Shown here piece after piece: positions 18,901 through 27,937 of a stretch of DNA of 29,100 nt. A program made the translations under genes and the position numbers. The notes under the pieces are model-generated. The model saw nothing but the letters and a program-made list of their open reading frames with translations, ran no database searches and had not been told where the DNA came from. This DNA is from Silvimonas sp. JCM 19000 (GTDB lineage Bacteria > Pseudomonadota > Gammaproteobacteria > Burkholderiales > Chitinibacteraceae), in contig BBFD01000014.1 of NCBI GenBank assembly GCA_001313065.1, positions 1 through 29,100 of the forward strand. Direction: 5' to 3'. Position 1 is the first letter of the stretch; each line of letters opens with the position of its first letter.

Positions 18901-19856
18901 ATGACTGATAAAAAAAACCATCAGCATTATCTCGCCGTGCTACAACGAGCAAGACAATGTGCACGAACTGTACACGCGCGTGTGCTGGGTCATGGAACAA
19001 TACCCCAACTATGATTTTGAATATGTCTTTATCGACAATGCCTCCACCGACAATACAGTGGCATTGCTTAAAGAAATTGCCGCGCATGACCGGCGGGTAA
19101 AGATCATCGTTAATACCCGCAATTTTGGACATATCCGTTCGCCGTATTGGGGGTTTATTCAGACGACGGGCGATGCCACGGTTTATCTGGCTTCGGATCT
19201 GCAAGATCCTCCCGAGGTCATACCCGAATTTATCAAGGGCTGGGAAGAAGGCTACAAAGTGGTTATGGCTACCAAACCGGTCAGCCAGAGCAACCCGGTA
19301 GTACATACGCTGCGCAAAACGTATTATCGCCTGCTGGACCGTATGTCCGACGTGCGCATGGTGCCAGACGCGACTGGCTTCGGTTTGTACGACAAAGCGG
19401 TGCTGGATCAAGTGCGCGCGGTAAATGACCCGTATCCGTATTTGCGCGGTATGATTTGCGAGCTCGGTTTTGAAATCAAGACGATTCCGTTTAATCAGCC
19501 ACGCCGTTTACGCGGCATTTCAAAAAAACAATTTTTTTTATACGCTCTACGATATTGCCATGCTGGGCATTATCAGCCATTCATTGATCCCGATCCGGCT
19601 GGCGTCGCTATTCGGCTTTTTTGCTCGGCGGTGGCAGCATACTGGTGGCATTGCTGTTCTTGATTCTAAAGCTGATGTTCTGGCAAACCTTCCCGATCGG
19701 CATCGCTCCGATTGTTATCGGGATGTTTTTTTTATGTTTGGTATCTTGCTTTTATTTATAGGAATACTGGGCGAATATATTGGTTCAATTCACGTCTACG
19801 TACAAAAGCGACCGATTGTAGTAGAAAAAAAAGAGCGCATCAACTTTAGCGAATAG
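18901..19856 (+). CDS. family 2 glycosyltransferase, GtrB/DPM1-like (several frame breaks)
   Basis: Makes a polyprenyl-phosphate sugar at the inner face of the membrane. The GT2 start TISIISPCYNEQDNVHELY is restored by shortening A8 near 18910 by one; the donor-binding motif is YVFIDNASTDNT and the DxD-type site is YLASDLQDPPEVIPEF. The membrane tail is restored at A7/T8 near 19521-19540 (SKNNFYTLYDIAMLGI), T6 near 19617 (FGFLLGGGSILVALL) and T8 near 19727 (MFFMFGILLLFIGILGEYIG). Two C-terminal helices and a short basic tail (YVQKRPIVVEK) are typical. Length of about 315 residues fits. It follows gtrA in the same operon. Confidence 0.9.
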
Positions 19857-19877
19857 GCACGCGGGCCCGCCAGTCCC

Positions 19878-21013
19878 TTACCGCTTTGCCGGAATTGCGT
19901 ATAACACGCAATCGAACGAATTGAAAAAAAATGCTGGCGAATATAAAAAAATCATATCCGTCGCACAATTCAAACAGCAATTCCGGCAACTCCCAGATAT
20001 CCTGGGGGTTGTGATACAGCGAGAGCGCCAGCACCGGGCGACTGCGGGCAATCAGATTGCGGGCGCCACGCAAGACCTGCGCCTCGGCGCCTTCCACATC
20101 CAGTTTGATCAGATCAACGTGGCCTTGCGGCAGCAATTGGTCCAGCGCGGTTGCAGCGATATGTTGGTCGCCGGTGGCGCTGATTGAGCCGCCTTCACCC
20201 TGCCCCGAATTAAACGACAAAATCGTGTATTGCTCTGCGGCGGCCAAAGGCAAACACACGGCCTCCGGATACTGGCCGGCCATATTGCGCGCCAGCGCGG
20301 CGTAATTGGCGGGATCGGGTTCCAGCAATAGCGCCTGCTGGCAGCGAATACCGTCCTGGCGCGCCAGTCGATATAGGTATCGCCGTTGTAGGCGCCGCAA
20401 TCCACATAAGTGATGGCGCGGCCGCGCAATGCGGGCAAGGTCAGTTCATTAAAATATTGCGGCTCGGCCGATTGGACGCTGGCGAAATCCAGATCAACGC
20501 CCAGACGAAACGCCATTAAACGCAGCAATACATTGCGGCTCGTGTCGTCGCCCAAGCGCGCCAATACATCGCGCATGCGCGGCAGATGGGCCTGCAAAAA
20601 CGCGCGCGTGCTTAACCAGAAACGCCAGCCTAGATCGGCGCCAAACTGGTCGTAGCTATCCCACGGCATCACCACCGCGTCAAAACCGGCGGCCGTGGCC
20701 AACTCAATCAATTGGTCAAAAGCAGCCGCGCGATTAAGAATGCCCAGCGCCAATTGCGCCTGGCGATCTTGCGCAGTTAATTCGCTCCAGCTTTTGATCG
20801 GCAAATTCAGCGCTGTTTTGGCACGCGGCGTGGTTTCGATAAAGCCCGCCACCGACACGCCATTTTTTTTGCATGGCGCGGCACAAATCCTGGCCGAAAT
20901 TGCCCGCGCCAAAAAATCCAGACCGGTTGATCGGCGCGCACCTGCCGCGCCGGTTGCGCTGCGGCAAGCATCAGTTGATCGAGGTTAAGCGGCATCGGGG
21001 TGAGGGCGGTCAA
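19878..21013 (-). CDS. FkbM family methyltransferase with N-terminal Rossmann domain (several frame breaks)
   Basis: SAM-dependent O-methyltransferase of the FkbM type, probably acting on a sugar. The N-terminal Rossmann unit VWIFGAGNFGQDLCRAM is restored by shortening T6 near 20921 and T8 near 20865. The methyltransferase part has ITYVDCGAYNGDTYIDW (SAM motif I), LLLEPDPANYAALARNM, VDLIKLDVEGAEAQVLRGA and SLYHNPQDIWELPEL. A base is missing near 20358. Restoring T7 19967ish and T7 19930ish as five and six gives the usual ending DFYIRQHFFNSFDCVLYAIP and stop at 19878. TTG 21013 has GGAG seven bases upstream; ATG 20995 is the alternative. It ends 22 bases from the convergent glycosyltransferase. 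Confidence 0.85.
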
Positions 21014-21025
21014 TGCAACGCTCCG

Positions 21026-22836
21026 TTATCGCGCAATGGATTTGATTGCAGCCGCTTCGGCGCGCACTGCCTCCACCACCGATTGCTCAAGGAACGGATG
21101 CATATCGTCGAGTTCGGGGGTAAAGAATTTGCCGTTTTCATCCACTCGCGATTTGATGCGCGGGGCGAATTCCTGGCGCGGATCAACGTGCAGATCAATC
21201 AATAGCGGGCCATCTTGCAACAGCAATTGGTCCAGCTGGGACAGGTCTTCTTCGCTCCAGATCGACGCGGCTTTCAAGCCGTACGCACGCGCGACGGCGC
21301 AGAAATCCGGAAATTCAACGCCGGTAGCGGGCGTTGCGCCGATAACCCGACCAAAGAAGTTTTCATGCGTTTGCCAGATCGACAGATAGCCCGCGTTGTT
21401 CAGCACCACGATCACCACATTGGCGCCCAGGGTCTTTAGCGTCTGCAGCTCCTGGATATTCATCTGGATGCTGCCGTCGCCGGCAAAGCAGATCACGCGG
21501 CGCGGCTGGTCAAAGGTGGCGGTCGACGCGCCCAGCGCCGCAGGCAAATCATGGCCCATCGAGCCGAGCCCGAGTTGCTGAACAAGCGCTGGCCCTGCTG
21601 CAGCGTGCCCACCTGAAACGGCAAAATGCACGCCGATGCATTGCCGGACACCACGATATCGTCGGGCCGCATCGCCTTGAAAATGCGATCAACCATTACG
21701 TAGGGATTGAGCGGTGCGCCGGGTTTTTTGCACGTGTTCTTTGGCCGCGTTATAGGTCTGGCCAATCTTGTGGCACCAATCGGCCCACGGTTGGTAACTG
21801 GGCAGTTGTACGCTGGCCAGTTCTTGTTCGAGCACGTCGAGAAAAAAACCCCAAGGTCCGCTGCCACGCCCAGATCAACCTGGACCGTGGGCTTGCGTAA
21901 TTCGGCCGCATCGATATCGACCTGCGCCACCCATGCGTTGCGGGCAAAGGTGCCCCAGTTATAACTGGTCTGGCGAATATTCAGACGCGAACCCAGCACC
22001 AGCACAAAGTCGGCGTTTTGCAGGCAGAAATTGCCCGCGCGCGTGCCGATGGTGCCGGGGCGTCCGGCAAACAACGGGTGATCGGAGGCGATCAGTCATG
22101 CGTCCACGCGGTGGCCAGCGGAATGCCCAGCTTTTCGATCAACGCCAGCACGCGCGCTTCGGTTTTCGACAGGCGCACGCCGGTGCCACCGAGTACCAGC
22201 GGCCGCTGCGCTGCACGCAGCTGCTGGATGATGGTCTGGCAGTCGGCACGTAGCGCGTCATTGACGGGCTGCGCGGGCCACACGGGCGCCGGAATATTGA
22301 TTTGCTGCGTTGATTGCTGAATATCGAGCGGGATATCCAGCCACACCGGGCCAGGCCGGCCGGACACCGCTTGCACAAACGCCGCCGGCAGCATGGTTTC
22401 CAGATCTTGTTCCGAGCGCACCAGTTGTGCGTATTTGCACACCGGGCTGGCCATCGCAATCGTCGGGCCTTCCTGGTCGCCCAGCTGGCGCAGCTCGGGC
22501 AAGTCATAAAACGAAAGGCAGGTTTCGCGCTTGGCTTGCCCCGAAATCACGATCATCGGAATCGAATCGGTATACGCGCCATACACGCCGTTCAGGGCAT
22601 TGATGGAGCCCGGGCCGGTGGTCAGCATCACCACGGCGGGCTTGCCGCTGATGCGTGCATAGCCTTCGGCCGCCATGGCGCATGCTTGTTCGTGATGCAT
22701 AAACACGGTGCGCAGTTGGCTATGGCCGCCGATGGCCTGGTTCAGAAACATGGCGCCACCACCGGTGACGGTAAAAAACCTGTTCCACGCCGTGCTCAAC
22801 CAGCCAATCGGCGATTTGTTCAGAGATACGTTTCAT
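21026..22836 (-). CDS. thiamine diphosphate-dependent acetolactate synthase-like enzyme, YerE-type candidate (several frame breaks)
   Basis: About 602 residues with the full ThDP fold. The catalytic Glu is in MHHEQACAMAAEGYAR (about residue 49), TTGPGSINALNGVYGAYTDS follows, and the cofactor motif is CFAGDGSIQMNI with VLNNAGYLSIW downstream. Breaks: T-run near 22775 (VEQVFTVTGGGAMF), a missing C near 22097 (WTHDLIASDHPLF), A7 21842-21848 (LGVFLDVLEQELASVQL), T6 near 21724 (EHVQKPGAPLNPYVM) and a missing C near 21575 (SGSASMGHDLPAALGA). In glycan loci this class includes YerE, which adds a two-carbon acetyl unit from pyruvate to C4 of CDP-3,6-dideoxy-4-keto-glucose; rfbF and rfbH here would supply that substrate. 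An ordinary acetolactate synthase is less likely: no ilvN, and the neighbours are sugar genes. The start overlaps the preceding stop as TAATG. Confidence 0.8.
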
Positions 22837-23952
22837 TAGAGTCCGCGATTCATGATCAGGCTTTGCAGCGCCGGGTTTTCGCTATATGGCCGTCGATGAT
22901 ATCGATGGTCAGGCGGTCATTGGCTTTAATGGGTTGCAGCAGCTTTTCGCCATTCATGACTTCGCGGCAGGACAATTGCCCCTTATGCAGCGGAATCGCC
23001 AGATAAAAGTCTTTTTTCAAAAGCTTCTTTGCTGAATACATAACCGGCTTCCAGGTCGCGCTTGGCATAGGCGCCACGCACCAGCGCATCCAGATATTCT
23101 TTTTTTCGCGCTTCGAAATCACGCGCCGGCTTTGGCCCACACCACCGCACATTTCCTTGGCTTTGTGGAAGGCCTTGAACCAGGTGTCGCAATTCTCCGG
23201 CAACGAGCAATACGGCGACACGGCCACATCTTCGTAATTGATATCGATATGGCGTTCCCAGCTGCGCGCGCCTTTGCCATAAGAAATCAGCATCGACGAG
23301 AACCAGTCATGATATTCGTGCGTGGAATAGCCAATGACATGGTTGGGATAACGGCGTTTCAGATAATCAATCTGGTCCAGGCCCAATTCGCTGTCTTCGC
23401 TGGGGTATAGCGATACGCAATGGTTGATGGCCAGCGGGATATCGCGCTTTTCATAAAAGCTGACCAGATCATCCAGATCTTTTTTTCCGAGGCGCCCCCG
23501 GTGGATACGATGGTCGGTCGGCGCGTAGAGGCGATTTTTTTTCAATCAAGACCCAGTCATTCATGTCGGAGCTGGCAATCTTGATAATCGGCATATCAAA
23601 ATCTATGCACAAATCCACCGACGGTTCGTCAAACGGCGTGGCCATCGGAATGCAGCCCACATTCTTGATTTCTTCAACCATCCGGGTGAAATCGGCGCGG
23701 CTGAGCTTGGTGTCTTCCGTTTTTTTTAACGTAGCGCAGCTCTTGATTGCCTTTGAATTCAGGATGGATGAATTCGTCCATATCGCGGAATTGCAGCTTG
23801 ATCGCCGCTTTAACGTTGTTAAAGCGCACGATGGTACCGTGGTCACGGATGATCTTGATCCCGCGATCCAGACTGCCCCAATGGTTGTTGGCCAGTTCCA
23901 GAACAAACAGGTTTTCAAAGATATCTCTATCACGTTGGCTGACCGAACTCAT
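22836..23952 (-). CDS. divergent NeuB/SpsE-family sialic acid synthase-like protein (several frame breaks)
   Basis: NeuB enzymes condense phosphoenolpyruvate with an N-acylated hexosamine to make nonulosonic acids. This one starts at ATG 23952 after GGAGAGG with ENLFVLELANNHWGSLDRG. The TIM barrel shows MATPFDEPSVDLCIDFDMP, IIKIASSDMNDW and GYSTHEYHDWFSS; the usual EKH is ERH (SWERHIDI). The tail has an SAF antifreeze-like region (VMNGEKLLQPIKANDRLTI). Breaks at A/T runs near 23720, 23534, 23480, 23100, 23013 and a missing G near 22879 (HIAENPALQSLIMNRGL). About 370 residues. First gene of a three-gene operon. Because catalytic surroundings differ and no neuA or neuC is nearby, the product may not be sialic acid. 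Confidence 0.82.
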
Positions 23953-24027
23953 TGCCTCTCCAGGTATTGCGGAATTGATGCGGCGCCGGTTGCGGCAGGC
24001 AAGCGGCGCGCCAGATTCAAGAGCACG

Positions 24028-24060
24028 ATAATAGCATTGCCGCGCTTTGCCACCGTTCAA
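24028..24060 (-). promoter_or_regulatory. candidate sigma70 promoter of the NeuB-like operon
   Basis: On the minus strand TTGAAC is followed by TGCTATTAT, an extended -10 (TG-N-TATTAT). The gap of 21 bases to the hexamer is too long for a standard -35, but the extended -10 can work without one. It lies about 75 bases before the start at 23952 and downstream of the cysN terminator. Confidence 0.35.
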
Positions 24061-24135
24061 TCCCGACTTTCGCCAGGCCAGGTGTTGGATACGGAGGCGC
24101 AGCAATCGGCACGCTGTGCACCGCCTTGAAAGGAC

Positions 24136-24167
24136 AAAAAAATGCCGCGAGCAGAGCGCGGGCATTT
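24136..24167 (-). terminator. cysN terminator
   Basis: On the minus strand AAATGCCCGCG pairs with CGCGGCATTT, with one bulged C, around a 7-base loop and runs into T7. It follows the cysN stop by about 20 bases. The bulge is probably another lost C. Confidence 0.8.
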
Positions 24168-24188
24168 GATCAGGCAATCTGGCGGCAA

Positions 24189-25637
24189 TCAATCGCGGCC
24201 CGAAATATCCTTGGCGCCCCAATGCGGAAAATACTTGCGCACCAGCCGTTCATTTCCACTTCAAACGCGCGCAGGCGTTCCAGTTCGCTCATCGCGGCAA
24301 TATCAGCAGCAGTGCCCTGCGCCGAGGCCGCCGCAGGCGCCAACACCATGCCGGCACCCGCCGTGGCATTGGTCAGGCGGTCGATGATGATGAAGTTACC
24401 CGTGCCACGGCACTGGCTATAGGCGTCAAACACCACCGGCGCGGTCACATCGACGGTGACGCGAGCGATTTCGTTCAGCGCCAGTTGCTCGGCCGGGACG
24501 TGTTCGAGCGTATTCACATCAATACGGTGCTCGATGGCGCGCACGCGGCCATAAATGGCTTTGCCGCCCAGCTTGAACTGATACTCCTTGCCCGGCTGCA
24601 ACGGTGCTTCGTTCATCCACACCACATGCGCCTCAAACGCTTGCGCCACGTGCGGCGGCACGTCGCTGGCGCGCACAATCAGATCGCCGCGGCTGATGTC
24701 GATTTCGTCTTCCAGCGTCAGGGTGACGGCCTGGCCGGTGAAGGCCGTGGGCTGGTCGCCTTCGAAAGTGACAATGGCTTTGACCTTGCTGCGTTTGCCC
24801 GAAGGCAGCGCCACAATCTCATCGCCCGGATGCACGCGACCCGCCGCAACGGTGCCGCAGAAACCGCGGAAGTCGAGGTTGGGGCGGTTAACGTATTGCA
24901 CCGGAAACCGGAAGGCTTCCAGGCGCGCATCGCGGGATACTTCCACCGATTCCAGCAAGCTCATCAGCGTGCCGCCGTCGTACCACGGCGTGCGTTCGCT
25001 GGCGGTCACCACGTTATCGCCGCGCAGTGCCGAGATTGGCACAAAGCGGATATCTTCGATGCTCAGTTGTTTGGCAAATTCGAGGTATTGCGCTTTGATT
25101 TCGTCAAAGCGTGCCTGGCCAAATTCGACCAGATCCATTTTATTGACCGCCACCACCACGTGTTTAATGCCGAGCAACGACACGATATAGCTATGGCGGC
25201 GCGTTTGCGTCTGCACGCCATAACGCGCATCGATCAGGATAATGGCCAGGTCACAGGTGGACGCGCCGGTGGCCATATTGCGCGTGTATTGCTCGTGGCC
25301 CGGGCAATCGGCAATGATGAATTTGCGTTTATCGGTGCTGAAATAGCGATATGCGACATCGATGGTAATGCCTTGCTCGCGTTCGGCTTGCAGGCCATCA
25401 ACCAGCAGAGCCAGGTCGATTTCTTCATCGGTGGTGTTGTACTTTTTTGCTGTCTTTGGCGATCGCGGCCAATTGATCTTCAAAGATCAGTTTGGAATCG
25501 TGCAGCAAGCGGCCAATCAGCGTGGATTTGCCGTCATCCACGTTGCCACAGGTAATAAAGCGCAGCAGATCCTTGTTCTCGTGTTGTTTGAGATAAGCAA
25601 GGATATCGCTGGCGATCAGATCAGACTGGTGAGACAT
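24189..25637 (-). CDS. cysN: sulfate adenylyltransferase subunit 1 (two frame breaks)
   Basis: CysN is the GTPase subunit of ATP sulfurylase; GTP hydrolysis drives formation of adenosine 5'-phosphosulfate. GTPase motifs are intact: [15 protein letters not shown] (G1), [19 protein letters not shown] (G3) and [11 protein letters not shown] (G4). EF-Tu-like beta-barrel domains follow ([40 protein letters not shown]). T6 near 25444 is one base too long ([18 protein letters not shown]). Near the end a G is missing; repair replaces a long false tail with [22 protein letters not shown] and a stop at 24189. Length is about 482 residues. There is no fused CysC kinase. It follows cysD by 70 bases in the same direction. 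Confidence 0.95.
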
Positions 25638-25707
25638 ATAGGGTTTTCCGTATCGATACCGGGCGGCCGGGTGTGGATTAAAAAAATGGGCGCGGTTTAC
25701 GCGGGCT

Positions 25708-26642
25708 TTAGAAATAGCCTTCCATTTTTTTTCTTTTCCATTGAGCCACTGGAATCATGGTCAATCACGCGGCCCTGGCGTTCGCTGGTTTTGGTCAGCA
25801 ACATTTCCTGGATGACGTCAGCCAGCGTGGCGGCTTTGGATTCAACCGCGCCGGTCAGCGGATAACAGCCCAGCGTGCGGAAGCGCACCCATTTGGTTTC
25901 GATGCTGGCTTTCTGCTCGGGCGTCAGATATTGCAGGATGCGATCGTCGTCGATCATCACCAGCGTGCCATTCAGATCCACCACCGGGCGTTCTGCGGCA
26001 AAGTACAACGGCACAATCTCGATGTTTTCCAGAAAGATGTATTGCCAGATATCGAGTTCGGTCCAGTTGGACAGCGGAAATACGCGGATCGATTCGCCTT
26101 TGTCGATGCGCGAGTTATACAGATTCCACAATTCCGGGCGTTGGTTTTTTTTCGGGTCCCAACGATGGTTTTTTATCGCGGAACGAATACACGCGTTCTT
26201 TAGCGCGTGATTTTTTTCTTCATCGCGCCGCGCGCCACCAAAGGCGGCATCAAAACCGTATTTATCCAGCGCTTGTTTCAGGCCCTGGGTTTTCATAACG
26301 TCGGTATGTTTGGCGCTGCCGGCGGTAAACGGATTGATACCGGCTTTAACGCCCTCTTCATTGACGTAGGTAATCAGGTTCCAGCCTTCAGCCCGCTGTT
26401 TTTTCACGCAGCTTGTACATTTCCTGGAATTTCCAGGTGGTGTCGACGTGCATGAGCGGGAACGGCGGCTTGCCGGGATAAAACGCCTTGCGCGCCAGGT
26501 GCAGCATGACGGCGGAGTCTTTACCGATCGAATACAGCATGACCGGATTTTCAAATTCGGCCGCGACTTCACGGATGATGTGGATGGACTCGGCTTCCAG
26601 TTGCTTGAGGTGAGTCAGCCTCGCTTCGCTAATGCCTGTCAT
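25708..26642 (-). CDS. cysD: sulfate adenylyltransferase subunit 2 (several frame breaks)
   Basis: CysD is the catalytic subunit of ATP sulfurylase and pairs with CysN. The start [19 protein letters not shown] at 26642 fits the family better than the 21-residue upstream extension. The PP-loop is [20 protein letters not shown]. Breaks: T6 near 26400 ([19 protein letters not shown]); three runs at 26142-26220 that together restore [19 protein letters not shown] and [12 protein letters not shown]; and T8 near 25730 (SMEKKKMEGYF, stop at 25708). [17 protein letters not shown] and [14 protein letters not shown] are conserved family segments. About 305 residues. cysD-cysN form an operon. Confidence 0.95.
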
Positions 26643-26754
26643 TGCTGCTTCAGTACCTGATTGCGCGGCGCAGTGGGGCGCCGGGGTGACACTTTGCGGG
26701 CGCAAAGCGGAAACAAACGAATCTACCTCAACGGGTTAGCCGTTTAAAGATTCA

Positions 26755-26770
26755 ATCGTTATATCGTTAT
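26755..26770. repeat. tandem 8-bp repeat upstream of cysD
   Basis: ATCGTTAT occurs twice head to tail, about 115 bases before the cysD start and between cysD and the rsfS terminator. A few bases nearer cysD, AACGG-GTTAG-CCGTT (26730-26744) is an inverted repeat. They could be operator sites for the sulfur regulator (CysB or Cbl), but I cannot match a consensus. Confidence 0.3.
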
Positions 26771-26806
26771 GGTGTCGATTGACGATGCGCGGCCGCGGCG
26801 GCGCGC

Positions 26807-26839
26807 AAAAATAAAAACCGGCCTCGCAAGACCGGTTTT
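26807..26839 (-). terminator. terminator after rsfS
   Basis: On the minus strand AAAACCGGTCT and AGGCCGGTTTT pair with one wobble around a short loop, followed by TATTTTTG. It ends the proA-nadD-rsfS transcript just after the rsfS stop. Confidence 0.85.
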
Positions 26840-26848
26840 CAGCAACGC

Positions 26849-27220
26849 TCAGACTGCGGTCCAGGACCGGCCCAGCGGTGCAAAGGTCGGCTTCTGCCCG
26901 CCCCACAGCTGTTCCAGATCGTAGTAATCGCGTACTGGCGGCAGCATCACATGCACCACCAGCGAACCTGCATCGACCAGAACCCATTCACCGGATTCTT
27001 CGCCTTCGGTACTAACGATCTCAAAGCCTTTGGCTTTGAGTTCTACCGCGACGTTGTTAGCCAGGGCGCGCACCTGGCGGTTGGAATCGCCGCTGGCGAC
27101 AATCATGCAATCAAACAGGTCGGTCAACTGGGTGGTATCCAGCACCAGAATGTCTTTGCCTTTGATATCTTCCAGCGCCAGCACGGCGGTATCGCGCATC
27201 TGTTGGGTGTGTTCGTCCAT
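26849..27220 (-). CDS. rsfS: ribosomal silencing factor RsfS
   Basis: RsfS binds ribosomal protein uL14 and blocks subunit joining when nutrients are scarce. The 123-residue protein is intact. It opens with TAVLALEDIKGKDILVLDTT and shows the family core LFDCMIVASGDSNRQVRALA, GEESGEWVLVDAGSLVVHVM and YYDLEQLWGG. A tail of about a dozen residues follows, as in Neisseriales homologues. It starts about 70 bases after nadD in the same direction, a very common gene order. No rlmH follows; a terminator does. Confidence 0.95.
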   Translation of the reverse strand: MDEHTQQMRDTAVLALEDIKGKDILVLDTTQLTDLFDCMIVASGDSNRQVRALANNVAVELKAKGFEIVSTEGEESGEWVLVDAGSLVVHVMLPPVRDYYDLEQLWGGQKPTFAPLGRSWTAV

Positions 27221-27293
27221 TCATCCATATCCTGCGGGGCCAGCGCCCGGTCGGCGGTTGCCGTATTGCTTGCCGGGTCGCGGCGGGGCCGCG

Positions 27294-27937
27294 TCAAGTT
27301 TCATAAAGCCCGGATTGCTGCACTTCGGCGGCAACCGGAGTCAGGCCACTGACATCAGCACCATGCGCGAGTTTGTCGCGTAGTTCGGTGGATGAAAATG
27401 GCATGAGCGGGGTGGGCAGAAGGCTGATTCCGCCTTATGCAACGCATCGGGGTGCGCTGCTACTTTGCGGGTGTCCAGCACCTGCATCAGTTCTTTTGGC
27501 AGTTTAGACCAATCGTAGCCGGGTCGAGCCGCGACCACCATGTGGCCCAGCTCCAGCAGATCAGTCCAGCGATGCCATTGCTGTAAATGATGAAACGAGT
27601 CGCCGCCAATCAACCACACCAACAGCGTATCGGGCTGTTCAGCTTGCAACTCTTCGAGCGTGTCTACCGTATAACAGAAGCCCTGACGGCGCACTTCCCG
27701 GTCGTCGGCTTGCAAACCCGCTTCGCCCGCCACGGCGTGTTGCACCCACACCAGACGTTGCTGCGGACTGGCGACCGGCGCATTGCGGTGTTGCGGCAGG
27801 CCGGTCGGGATCAGGCTGACCGACGGCAAGGCAAAGGTATCGCGCAAGGCCCGGGCCAGCATCAGATGGCCCTCGTGGATCGGGTCAAAGGTGCCGCCAA
27901 ATATGCCCAGGGCTTTGGGCGGCGCAAGCTGACTCAA
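27294..27937 (-). CDS. nadD: nicotinate-nucleotide adenylyltransferase (one frameshift)
   Basis: NadD joins nicotinate mononucleotide and ATP to form deamido-NAD, the penultimate step of NAD synthesis. The nucleotidyltransferase motif [19 protein letters not shown] is near the N-terminus, [19 protein letters not shown] is the middle family segment, and the second ATP motif is [13 protein letters not shown]. One G is missing near 27432; restoring it gives [20 protein letters not shown], then [16 protein letters not shown] and a stop at 27294. The chosen start is TTG 27937, which overlaps the proA stop (TTGA), with GGAG about ten bases upstream. About 214 residues. Confidence 0.92.

Noticed and set aside
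18901..19856. Programmed frameshifting at poly-A/T tracts in glycan genes, as a phase-variation device
   Set aside because: The same breaks occur in essential housekeeping genes and are accompanied by lost G/C bases, so selective phase variation does not explain them.
21026..22836. Call as ilvB, acetolactate synthase of branched-chain amino acid synthesis
   Set aside because: There is no ilvN or ilvC nearby and the gene is coupled to a NeuB-like gene and an FkbM methyltransferase inside a sugar island.
24485..25555. Long plus-strand open frame of 356 codons
   Set aside because: It lies antisense to cysN, whose GTPase motifs are unmistakable. The frame is open because of GC-rich codon bias.
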